Source: CAYJLF01 sp964371055 (GTDB lineage Bacteria; Eisenbacteria; RBG-16-71-46; CAIMUX01). From it: 22,705 bases of DNA. The stretch lies in contig CAYJLF010000034.1 of NCBI GenBank assembly GCA_964371055.1, positions 1 through 22,705 of the forward strand, given 5' to 3'. The notes beneath the pieces are model-generated. The model worked only from the letters and a program-made list of their open reading frames with translations, made no database searches and was not told where the DNA came from. The translations under genes and the position numbers were made by a program. How positions within the stretch are numbered: the first letter of the stretch is position 1; each line of letters starts with the position of its first letter. This document shows positions 9,273 through 15,993 of the stretch, piece after piece.

Positions 9273-9298
9273 CCCAGCCTCCAGGTGTCGAGGCTGGG
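9273..9298. other. Perfect 9-bp stem-loop between the two protease paralogues
   Basis: CCCAGCCTC and GAGGCTGGG enclose an 8-nt loop in the 201-bp gap between paralogue B (ends 9428) and paralogue A (starts 9226). It lies about 47 bp upstream of paralogue A's start codon and about 130 bp after paralogue B's stop. There is no T-run, so it could be a leader or transcript-stabilising hairpin rather than an intrinsic terminator. Confidence 0.4.
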
Positions 9299-9427
9299 TC
9301 GGCGCGACAGGAGCCCCGGGATGCCGGCTGCGACCTTAGCCGCGTGTGCATGGCACCCCAACACCCGTCAGTGCGTGCCGACACAAACGTCAGCCGCCGG
9401 ACAAGCAGGCCGCTCGCTCGTCACTCC

Positions 9428-11596
9428 TCACCGACCGTCCGCATACAGCCGGATCGCCAGGCTGCTCTCCGCATTGCAGTCCCACGCCTGCGTCTGCGAC
9501 GTGACCCGCCCCTCCGACATCTGCTGGACGTAGACCCGCGTGACCGGACTGCAGGTCGCGGCGCCGGAGAGGTCGTACGCCAGCTGCGTCGCGCTCTGCC
9601 GGGTCAGGTTCATCACTCCCCCTTCACAGATGTAGGTGTATTCCGTCGCCGGCATCGGGAAGATCCATCGGCTCTCGGCCGACCAGGACTGGATCTGGAC
9701 ACTCGCCTCGTCCAGCACCATCTGGAAGTGCCCCTTGTAGCGCATGCCGGACGAGGTTTCGGTGGAGTCCCAGGCGACGGAATAGGTCGAACCGTGGAAG
9801 CTGCCTCTCGGCACGCTGAAGAAGTTCAGCCCTTGATGCGCGACCTCCCAGGTGTCGCCGTCGCCGTCGGCCCAGAACGCGTGGTAGTACAGGCTCAAAG
9901 AGGCCGCGTGGAAACGCGTCAGGTCGAGCCCCTGGACCACGCGGAGGTTCAGCGTCACCGGCGAGGTCCCGGTATAGCCAGGTGAGCTGTCGCGCCGGTT
10001 CGACACCAGAAGGATCAGCTTGGCACCCTGATCCGTGAGCTGTCGCAGACCGGTGACCGCAAGGCTGTCGGCCGCCCGCCCCAGAAGCACCAGCGCGCTC
10101 GTGTCCGGCATGGCGAACGCCGAGAGCTCGCACTCCCCGCCGGTCACGCGGACCTTGAGCAGGGAGGTGGCGTCGATCTGCGGATGATCCAGCCGCACCA
10201 GGTAGAGCATTCCCGAGAGATCGGGAAGTGAGGTCTGGTAGGTGTGCAGCGTGTCGGAGGCGGACGCGATGCGGAACATGCCCGCCCGGTCGCGCTCGAC
10301 GACTCGGGGCGTGACGTCGCGATAGATCTGCCCGGCCACCAGGTCGTGCAGATAACCCCACCACCAGCTCTTCATCGGGGCACGGAGGTTGATGCGCACC
10401 GCCTCGATCGGGCTCGCCCCGCCATGGACCGCCTGGTAGGCCTGGGGAATGACGGCGGAATCGCCATGCTGCTCGAGATACCGGAACATCGACGAGAGAC
10501 CATATCCGTGGTAGGCGTCCCCGATCCGAAGTCCGGCCGTGACGCCGCCCAGCGGGGTCAGCTCGTTGTTCTTCCGCACGCTCGAGCAGTAGTTCGGATC
10601 GGTGTGATGGCGCGACTCGCACCAGACCGCGGTCGCCTCGTCCAGCCAGTATTGCGGGCCGCCGCTGCCGGCCTGCGCCCAGGCCGATCGAGGGTCATAG
10701 AAGCTCTGCACCATGTGAAGGAACTCGTGCGCCGCCGTCACCTGCAGTTCGGGCAGATTGCCGATGCTGAGGACGTTGAACTCGAGGGTGCCGTGGTTCG
10801 GGCCCAGAATCGAGGAGGAATAGAAGCCGTCCACCGTCGGCGCCAGGGCCACCACCGAGACCGCCACCGGCCAGACAGTGCGGGCGGAGTAGACGAACCC
10901 GAGCTGCTGGTGCCGGCGGTACGCCTCCTCAAGGTAGCTGCCCAGGCTTGCCAGCTGCGCCTCCGTGGTGACAACCCACGGCGTCCAAATTCGGAAGTGT
11001 CCTTCGGGCGTCGTGTGGGTCCGGTCGACGCGCGCCGCCACGATCCGCACCGAGGTCGTCGGCCGGTCCCGAAAACGCCCCTTCACTGCCCGCGAGTTCG
11101 CCGCGGTCGAGGCTGCCGCGCTCAGCGTCCCCTGAACCCATCCGGAGGAGTCGGCCGCCGGGAGCCATCCCCAGCCGGTGACCGTCTGTCCCAGCGTCGG
11201 GCTGAAGGCCTCGGCTCCGATCAGAATCGCCTCCTGCTCGGCCCGGCCGGTCGTGCGTCGGATGCTCAGGCGGAGAGGTTGCGCGAACTCCGCCGGCAGC
11301 CCGTCGATCTGGTAGCGGTCTGAGAGGGTAGGGCACTCGATCGAGTCGGTCGCAGCATCCGCGTGGAGCTGGAGGGTGGCCGCCTCGGCGAAAGCGCCGG
11401 CAGGCACCGAGAGCACGAAATCAACCGACTTCAGCTCTCCCCCTTGCGGACCTACCGTCGCCTCGGCAAGCGGCGCGTCGCCGTCGGGCGGCGGCAGTAC
11501 GGGGCCTCGATCCGGGCTGCACGACATGGAGAACAGGACGACCAGCAGAACGACGACGGTCAGAGCGGGGGGAGCAGGCAGAGCGACCCGATCCAT
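9428..11596 (-). CDS. Lipoprotein with ZU5-like module and HExxH gluzincin-type metalloprotease core (paralogue B)
   Basis: A 722-residue predicted lipoprotein with a hydrophobic signal (ALTVVVLLVVLFSMSC, lipidated Cys26). Residues 48-112 carry the same ZU5-like pattern as paralogue A: GPQGGELKSVDFVLSVPAGAF. The protease core is TAAHEFLHMVQSFYDPRSAW (His290, Glu291, His294), with likely third ligand Glu320 in YWLDEATAVWCE, 26 residues after the last His exactly as in paralogue A. Further shared blocks are LEEAY before the core, HGYG..S...YL after it, and a tail with CNAESSLAIRLYADGR. The start is supported by GAGGAGGT six bases before ATG. It reads in the same direction as paralogue A, 201 bp away. 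Surface anchoring is inferred from the lipobox, peptidase activity from the motif. Confidence 0.82.
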   Translation of the reverse strand: MDRVALPAPPALTVVVLLVVLFSMSCSPDRGPVLPPPDGDAPLAEATVGPQGGELKSVDFVLSVPAGAFAEAATLQLHADAATDSIECPTLSDRYQIDGLPAEFAQPLRLSIRRTTGRAEQEAILIGAEAFSPTLGQTVTGWGWLPAADSSGWVQGTLSAAASTAANSRAVKGRFRDRPTTSVRIVAARVDRTHTTPEGHFRIWTPWVVTTEAQLASLGSYLEEAYRRHQQLGFVYSARTVWPVAVSVVALAPTVDGFYSSSILGPNHGTLEFNVLSIGNLPELQVTAAHEFLHMVQSFYDPRSAWAQAGSGGPQYWLDEATAVWCESRHHTDPNYCSSVRKNNELTPLGGVTAGLRIGDAYHGYGLSSMFRYLEQHGDSAVIPQAYQAVHGGASPIEAVRINLRAPMKSWWWGYLHDLVAGQIYRDVTPRVVERDRAGMFRIASASDTLHTYQTSLPDLSGMLYLVRLDHPQIDATSLLKVRVTGGECELSAFAMPDTSALVLLGRAADSLAVTGLRQLTDQGAKLILLVSNRRDSSPGYTGTSPVTLNLRVVQGLDLTRFHAASLSLYYHAFWADGDGDTWEVAHQGLNFFSVPRGSFHGSTYSVAWDSTETSSGMRYKGHFQMVLDEASVQIQSWSAESRWIFPMPATEYTYICEGGVMNLTRQSATQLAYDLSGAATCSPVTRVYVQQMSEGRVTSQTQAWDCNAESSLAIRLYADGR

Positions 11597-11962
11597 GGGT
11601 GACCTCCTCGGCCGAGGCGCCAGATGAACTCAGCGTCGACACGACCCACAACGATTGGCCGTCGGCAAGCATAGCAGAACGCGGGCGATCGTGCCGGAGG
11701 GTCGGTTGTGTTCTTACAAAACGGTCCGTCTTGTCTCGTGATTACGGACGGCCCGCTGTACTCGATTGCCTCTCCGCACGTTGCAGCCGCGCCGGGATGG
11801 ACGGATCAAGTCGATCGGCGGAGGTCAGCCACCCGCTTCTCCAAGAATCCGCTCAAGACGGCGCGATCTGTGCCGATCCAACGGGGAGGACAGACCTCAA
11901 CCCCGTCGTCCCCACCTGCTCCGAGGCCCCGGACCCGAGCCGACACCATTGGAGGATTCATC
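11597..11962. promoter_or_regulatory. Divergent intergenic region between two lipoprotein genes
   Basis: This 366-bp stretch separates the start codons of protease paralogue B (minus) and the 389-residue lipoprotein (plus), so it must hold both promoters. A relatively AT-rich patch lies near 11706-11745, including TTGTGTTCTTACAAAA. A 6-bp inverted repeat, GTCCGT (11724-11729) and ACGGAC (11744-11749), flanks 14 bp. On the minus strand TATGCT near 11670 could be a -10 box. No convincing gene is visible; frames through it lack starts with ribosome-binding sites. Confidence 0.4.
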
Positions 11963-13132
11963 ATGAAGTCGCCTCTGCTTGCCCTGCTCCCGGCGCTGCT
12001 GCTCATCCTGGGCGGGTGTGCCAGCGAGCCGGTGACCTCCGTGTCGTCCGACGGCCGGAGCATGGCCCCGCTCGTCTCTTCGATCGATGACCCCTGCGGC
12101 GAAGTCACGGCCGTCACGCTCTACGCCGGCCAGACGATCGATGCCGGCACCGTCACGGTGGCCAACGACGGCACGAGCCTCTGCGTCACCTACGCCACGA
12201 CCGGCGACTGGCGCCTGACCGAAACCCATCTGCACATCGGTCTGGTCCTGGGCGATATCCCCCAGACCGGATCGGGCAACCCGAAGGTCGGAAAGTTCCG
12301 CTGGGCCCATGACCTCGATCCGTCGGCGACGACGGATGAGTACTGCTTCCTGTTGAGCGAGCTGGGCTACACCGCGGGCGCGCAGCTTCTGGTGGCCGCT
12401 CATGCCGTCGTCGAGCGGATCGTGGACGGCGTCCCCGTCCAGAACGAGACGGGCTGGGGCGACGGGCTCGACTTCCCGGGGGCCAACTGGGCCACCTACA
12501 TGGTGCACGAGGTGCAGGAATGCAACGGCGAGGTGCCGATCGGCGAGGGGGCGTTTCTCACCTTCACTCCAGCCGAGTGGGGCGCAGACCCGGCCTCGTC
12601 TCCGGCCGCAGGTTACCTCGAGCAGAACTTCTACTTCGTGTTCGACGGACTGCAGATCGGATGCGACCCCGAACTCGGCCAGTGGGTCCATCTGACGGGC
12701 CCCGCGGCGGTGGCCAGCCTTCTGCCGACCAATGGCACGGCCGCCACCCTGACGATGAGTTACACCGATCCATCGATCGCGCCGGAGGATGCGGAAGATC
12801 CGCTGGCGCAGGCGACCGAGGCCGGCGAGTTGCTCGGCCACGTCGTGGCGCTTCAGCTCAACGTCGCGTTCGACGCGTGGGACCCGGCCTTCGGCGCGAG
12901 CGAAATCTCGCTGGGAGACCTCGTGGTCAGCAGCCCTGAAAGCGCCTTCTATGGGATGACCGTGGCCCAGGTCCTGGAGCAGGCGAACTACGTGGTCGGC
13001 GGATGCGGCACCTTCACGCCGGAAGAGACGCTGGCAACGGTCCAGGCGATCAATGAGAACTTCGTCCCGGGCAATCCGGTCGGCAGCTACCTGACAGAGC
13101 CGGGCTCGGGCGGGGGTGGAGGAGACGAGTAG
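11963..13132 (+). CDS. Conserved exported lipoprotein of unknown function
   Basis: A 389-residue predicted lipoprotein: MKSPLLALLPALLLILGGC, lipidated Cys19. The first domain (about 45-190) shows a beta-rich pattern that I associate with surface proteins of Bacteroidetes and some archaea: TLYAGQTIDAGTVTVANDG, CVTYATTGDWRLTETHLHIG, GNPKVGKFRW, then LVAAHAVV and GWGDGLDFPGANWATYM. The C-terminal part (about 290-380), GHVVALQLNVAFDAWDPAFG, SLGDLVV, GMTVAQVLEQANYVVGGC and INENFVPGNPVGSYL, is likewise a recurring companion segment in such proteins. It ends in a Gly-rich GSGGGGGDE. ATG at 11963 is preceded by GGAGG with eight-base spacing. No catalytic motif was identified. It is divergent from the protease paralogues and may be co-regulated with them. 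Confidence 0.8.
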   Translation: MKSPLLALLPALLLILGGCASEPVTSVSSDGRSMAPLVSSIDDPCGEVTAVTLYAGQTIDAGTVTVANDGTSLCVTYATTGDWRLTETHLHIGLVLGDIPQTGSGNPKVGKFRWAHDLDPSATTDEYCFLLSELGYTAGAQLLVAAHAVVERIVDGVPVQNETGWGDGLDFPGANWATYMVHEVQECNGEVPIGEGAFLTFTPAEWGADPASSPAAGYLEQNFYFVFDGLQIGCDPELGQWVHLTGPAAVASLLPTNGTAATLTMSYTDPSIAPEDAEDPLAQATEAGELLGHVVALQLNVAFDAWDPAFGASEISLGDLVVSSPESAFYGMTVAQVLEQANYVVGGCGTFTPEETLATVQAINENFVPGNPVGSYLTEPGSGGGGGDE

Positions 13133-13174
13133 CCGTTCCGCCACGCCGGGTCGCCAGGCAGACGCCTCCTTTGT

Positions 13175-13263
13175 GGCGTGAATGCGCCCCGAGAAACCCC
13201 GAGACCGCAGAGTCCGTGGTCGGGAAGCAGGAGGGAACTGAGGAGCCCATCGGCCGCTGACCG
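13175..13263. repeat. 89-bp imperfect direct repeat, copy A
   Basis: This segment begins GGCGTGAATGCGCCCCGAGA and ends ATCGGCCGCTGACCG. It aligns along its whole length with 13969-14057 in the same orientation, with only single-base indels in the first third (CCCC/CCC and CCCC/CCCCGG) and scattered substitutions. The best-conserved core is GAGAAACCCC, GAGACCGCAGAGT and GGGAAGCAGG. On the minus strand each copy is followed within about 15 bases by a purine-rich stretch (AAAGGAGG here, GGAAGGGTAGG at copy B), as if the repeat were a gene leader. Confidence 0.75.
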
Positions 13264-13295
13264 AATGGGACCTCGCTCGTTCCGTGAAAGACGAA

Positions 13296-13331
13296 GGCGG
13301 AAGCGCGGTCCAAACGGGTCGCGCTTCCGCC
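13296..13331. other. Perfect 12-bp stem, 12-nt loop hairpin
   Basis: GGCGGAAGCGCG and CGCGCTTCCGCC pair perfectly around GTCCAAACGGGT, 163 bp past the stop of the lipoprotein gene. Neither side has a run of T, so it is not a classical intrinsic terminator. It may still end the lipoprotein transcript or cap an RNA 3' end. Confidence 0.5.
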
Positions 13332-13590
13332 ATCTACGGTCCTGAACGGCTCAAGAGAGCTTACGCTGACTGTCCCTTCCGGCGATGAGCGCGCAGGCCG
13401 GTCAAGCCGACCGCCATCCGGGCCCATTTGGCCGAGACCGGCGAACCGGTGCTCTGGATCGACTGCGAGCAGCCCCTTGCCCAGGACGGGATTCATCGGA
13501 CCCACAGAGATCCGGTCGATTCCCCCGCAGGAGATGGCGAGTGTGGTGGGTGAGCTCCTGGTTCCATCGTCGCCTCGGTCCGCATCCTAC
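13332..13590. other. Intergenic stretch with no supported gene
   Basis: Short open frames exist on both strands, but none has a start with a ribosome-binding site or recognisable sequence. A plus-strand frame near 13406-13500 reads plausibly (AIRAHLAETGEPVLWIDCEQ) but is closed by a TGA just upstream and is short, so at best it is a remnant. Confidence 0.4.
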
Positions 13591-13952
13591 TCAACGGTAA
13601 AGGACCTTGACGGCCGACCAGCTGAGGGACTCCGTGGGGAGGAGCCCACAGGGGTCGTGCACCGTCACGTGCAGCGTCCCGATGTTGTTCGTGAACTCGC
13701 AGCAGTCCATGCCACCCAGGAGGAGCCGCGTGGCCCCGGCGGAGACTGCGCCGGCGCCTCGCTGCACGAGTATCCACCCGGGCAACAACACGCCGTAGAA
13801 CCGGCGGGCATCCCGGCGAGCCAGGAATCTGCGCTTCCCGCGACGTCGACCTCGACCGTGACTTCGCCCCGGGCCAGCACCGGAACCAGGGACGCCAGCA
13901 AGACCGCAGCCAATACCTCTGGCCACACGCGAACCACTGAGCGCAATCTCAC
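13591..13952 (-). pseudogene. Frameshifted small secreted-protein gene
   Basis: GTG at 13952, after AGGGTAGGTTGCG, opens a signal peptide (MRLRSVVRVWPEV, then LAAVLLASLVPVLARGEVTV) that reads well to about residue 40. The frame then turns into low-quality Cys/Pro/Ser sequence. The continuation is in another frame: FYGVLLPGWILVQRGAGAV, TRLLLGGMDCCEFTNNIG and TLHVTVHDPCGLLPTESLSW, ending at TGA 13591. The total span of 362 bp is not a multiple of three. One indel in the region about 13840-13870 would restore a protein of about 120 residues. It may be a genuine pseudogene or an assembly error. Function unknown; the paired cysteines suggest an exported beta protein. Confidence 0.6.
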
Positions 13953-13968
13953 CGCAACCTACCCTTCC

Positions 13969-14057
13969 GGCGTGAATCCGCCCGAGAAACCCCGGAGACC
14001 GCAGAGTTCCTGGAAGGGAAGCAGGCGGAAATCGAGAATCTTATCGGCCGATGACCG
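13969..14057. repeat. 89-bp imperfect direct repeat, copy B
   Basis: Same-orientation partner of 13175-13263, beginning GGCGTGAATCCGCCCGAGA and ending ATCGGCCGATGACCG. It lies between the 3' end of the DUF1772 gene (14064) and the start of the frameshifted secreted-protein gene (13952), all read on the minus strand. The two copies therefore bracket that broken gene. Confidence 0.75.
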
Positions 14058-14063
14058 CCCCGA

Positions 14064-14558
14064 TCACCGCCCGGACTTCACCGGCGCGACAAACGCCGCC
14101 CAGATCGCCAGGAGGAAGCTGGCGTAGTTCACCGGTGTGCGAATGCCGTTGAGACGGTTCCAGTTCGTGCGGGCCGCCTCCCAATCCGCCGGAGGGCTGG
14201 CGGGGTTCCAGCTCAGCACGTACTGGTTGATCGGGACGTTCAGGATGATGGTGGACGCGCTGACTCCGACGTAGAGCAGCCACGCCATCGCCGTCAGCCG
14301 CCAGTAGAGGCTTCGACGCTGACCCCAAAGCCGGACGAGGAGGTAGAGCGGCAGGAGCATGGAAAGCATCGAGACGACGATCACGCCGGTCGGGAAGGCG
14401 TCCAGCGAGCGGATCAGTTGCTGCTCCGCGTGGGCGTACTGCGGCCCGTCCAGCGTGTTGAGCATCGGGATCACGCCCTGCTCGAAGGTGTAGAGGAGGC
14501 CGGCAAAGAGCCCGACCCCGAAAGTGAACAGCAAGTGGACAATCCTGATGTCACGCAT
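14064..14558 (-). CDS. DUF1772 (anthrone-oxygenase-like) membrane protein
   Basis: A 164-residue integral membrane protein with four hydrophobic segments: IVHLLFTFGVGLFAGLLYTF, VIVVSMLSMLLPLYLLVRLW, MAWLLYVGVSASTIILNVPI and VNYASFLLAIWAAFVAP. NVPINQYVLSW followed by WNRLNGIRTPVNYASF matches the DUF1772 signature (N-x-P-x-N ... W-x-x-x-N-x-x-R). The family includes fungal anthrone oxygenases, but bacterial members are mostly uncharacterised. AAGGAG lies eight bases before the ATG. It follows the DUF1801 gene by 38 bp on the same strand, so they are likely one transcript. Confidence 0.82.
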   Translation of the reverse strand: MRDIRIVHLLFTFGVGLFAGLLYTFEQGVIPMLNTLDGPQYAHAEQQLIRSLDAFPTGVIVVSMLSMLLPLYLLVRLWGQRRSLYWRLTAMAWLLYVGVSASTIILNVPINQYVLSWNPASPPADWEAARTNWNRLNGIRTPVNYASFLLAIWAAFVAPVKSGR

Positions 14559-14596
14559 GGTGGATGCTCCTTGTGGCAACGGCCTCGACGTCGAAC

Positions 14597-15019
14597 TCAC
14601 CGGCTCTCGCGCTGTTCCGCCATCACTTCCACGGATGACTCCAGCAGTTCGCGCAGCACCTGGGGGTCGACATCCGCGAGACGCTTGAGGTAGAGACACC
14701 CCTTGCCGGCCTTGTGCTTTCCCAGCTTCTGCAGAAGGGAGGCGAACCTCTCCAGTCCCGGGAGAAGGTAGAGAGTCAAGTCCCGCTTCCTCGGAGAGAA
14801 ACCGAGCAGCATCGAATCCCCCTCGCGGCCACTCTGGTACCGGTAGTGGTAGCGACCGAAGCCGACGATGCTGTCGCCCCACATCCTCGGTTCCTCGCCC
14901 GTGACCTCGCGCATCAGCTCGAGCAGAGCCCGGCAATCCTCTCGACGCCCCTCCTCGGCGACGGCGTCGAGGAAGGCGGTCACGTCACCTTCGTTTTCCG
15001 TGGTCTTGTTCCCTGCCAT
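14597..15019 (-). CDS. DUF1801 domain protein
   Basis: A 140-residue cytoplasmic protein of the DUF1801/YdhG-like fold. Visible family blocks are VTAFLDAVAEEGRREDC and LLELMREVTGEEPRMWGDSI, then VGFGRYHYRYQSGREGD, LLGFSPRKRDLTLYLLPG and HKAGKGCLYLKRLADVD. Biochemical role unknown. The start MAGNKT at 15019 is chosen because AAAGGAGGGGG lies just upstream; an in-frame start 11 codons earlier would overlap that ribosome-binding site. It is first in a two-gene unit with the DUF1772 membrane protein. Confidence 0.88.
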   Translation of the reverse strand: MAGNKTTENEGDVTAFLDAVAEEGRREDCRALLELMREVTGEEPRMWGDSIVGFGRYHYRYQSGREGDSMLLGFSPRKRDLTLYLLPGLERFASLLQKLGKHKAGKGCLYLKRLADVDPQVLRELLESSVEVMAEQRESR

Positions 15020-15065
15020 GCGATCACCCCCTCCTTTCGCGCGCGGGATCACGGCCCGGCCGCGT

Positions 15066-15080
15066 CATCACCGCGTGATG
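15066..15080. promoter_or_regulatory. Small palindrome upstream of the DUF1801-DUF1772 unit
   Basis: CATCAC-CGC-GTGATG is a perfect 6-bp inverted repeat 46 bp upstream of the DUF1801 start, a reasonable place for an operator. No binding protein can be named. Confidence 0.25.
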
Positions 15081-15429
15081 GCTCTGCGAGAATCCGCCGA
15101 GCTTACGTCGTGGCTGCCGTCGGAGACAATCGAACCTCTCCGGAGCGGAGTCTCGAGACGAGGCCGATCAGAGCGGTTGTCGGCATCCCGGGTCTCAGAT
15201 CCGGGAGTCTCAAGAAGGGGCAGAATCCGAGCGGATCGGGGACTACGTGGGTATGCCTCCCGGCGCGGCCGCGAACGAGTCACAAGTGGCGTTAACGATC
15301 GAGAGACACGCGCGAGGGCGGGCGAATCCACCCGCGAGTACGACGATCAGGATCAGCAGACAGAACCCGCGAGGCTTCACGCGTGAACGATCGATCCTGT
15401 CGATCCCCCGTTCCGGCTTTGTGACACCA
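15081..15429. other. Intergenic stretch, at most a tiny exported peptide
   Basis: Between the DUF1801 gene start and the DUF1697 gene stop I see no conventional gene other than the short frame at 15243-15380. CCCGG...CCGGG near 15188-15207 is a weak hairpin. The rest of the stretch shows no recognisable signal. Confidence 0.35.
15243..15380 (-). CDS. Possible 45-residue secreted peptide or 5' remnant of an exported-protein gene
   Basis: GTG at 15380 opens MKPRGFCLLILIVVLAGGFA, a textbook signal peptide (n-region Lys/Arg, hydrophobic core), followed by RPRACLSIVNATCDSFAAA and GGIPT, then TAG. No clear Shine-Dalgarno precedes it. The mature part is only about 20 residues, so either it is a very small exported peptide or a larger gene truncated by decay. 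Not recognised. Confidence 0.3.
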   Translation of the reverse strand: MKPRGFCLLILIVVLAGGFARPRACLSIVNATCDSFAAAPGGIPT

Positions 15430-15993
15430 TCACGCCCCTGCCATCGCCACCAGCTTCTCCATCGTGGCCAGGTTCCGCGCCGTCCCGCCCCCGCCCGCCG
15501 CGCGGTCGGCCGCGGTCCAGAGCTTGCTGCCCGCCAGGCCCGACGGGCACCAGAGATAGGCGAAGCGCTTCCAGAGGGCGACCGCCTCGGGATCCCACGA
15601 CGCCTTCAGCAGCGGCTTCAGCCGGGCAGCGGCTTCGGCGTCGCGCAGAATCATCACCAGAAACCGCGAGGGTTCGGTGGCCAGCTCGGCCAGGGGGTTG
15701 TGCCGGACGGCCTCTTCCAGTTCCTTCCCCGGCACCAGGGTGACGGCCGTCGTCACGCCGAAGCGCACGAGGATGGCCTGCTCCAGCCGCACGGCGAGCT
15801 CCTGCTCCGACCGCGCGCCCCGGCTGGCCCCGCCCCCTCCGGGCGGAGAGAAGACCACGTTGCCGCTGGCCAGAAGAGTCTGCACGCCGGCGCACCCGAG
15901 TTCTTCGAACAGGGAGCGCAGGTCGGCCATCCCGATCCTTTTCGCGCGGCCGACGTTGATGCCGCGGAGAAAGGCGATGTGGCGGTCGGTCAT
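15430..15993 (-). CDS. DUF1697 family protein
   Basis: A 187-residue cytoplasmic protein. Family hallmarks are MTDRHIAFLRGINVGRAKRI, then MADLRSLFEELGCAGVQTLL, ASGNVVFSP, a run of ELAVRLEQAILVRFGV, and the C-terminal TARNLATMEKLVAMA. The RGINVG and SGNVVF blocks are diagnostic of DUF1697. Its biochemical role is unknown. GGAGG precedes ATG at 15993, which overlaps the TGA of the upstream membrane-protein gene (ATGA). It is the last gene of a three-gene overlapped operon. Confidence 0.92.
   Translation of the reverse strand: MTDRHIAFLRGINVGRAKRIGMADLRSLFEELGCAGVQTLLASGNVVFSPPGGGGASRGARSEQELAVRLEQAILVRFGVTTAVTLVPGKELEEAVRHNPLAELATEPSRFLVMILRDAEAAARLKPLLKASWDPEAVALWKRFAYLWCPSGLAGSKLWTAADRAAGGGGTARNLATMEKLVAMAGA

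Noticed and set aside
11897..13333. Minus-strand open frame opposite the 389-residue lipoprotein
   Set aside because: The plus-strand frame has a signal peptide, lipobox and strong ribosome-binding site; the reverse frame has none.
13335..13400. tRNA-like folding in the intergenic region
   Set aside because: No cloverleaf arms or T-loop consensus could be assembled.
13400..13500. Possible plus-strand coding remnant with the reading LAETGEPVLWIDCEQ
   Set aside because: Short, with an upstream TGA and no start; not recognised as any family.
13175..14057. Direct repeats as a CRISPR array or insertion-sequence ends
   Set aside because: Only two copies about 700 bp apart in direct orientation, without spacers, transposase or inverted ends.
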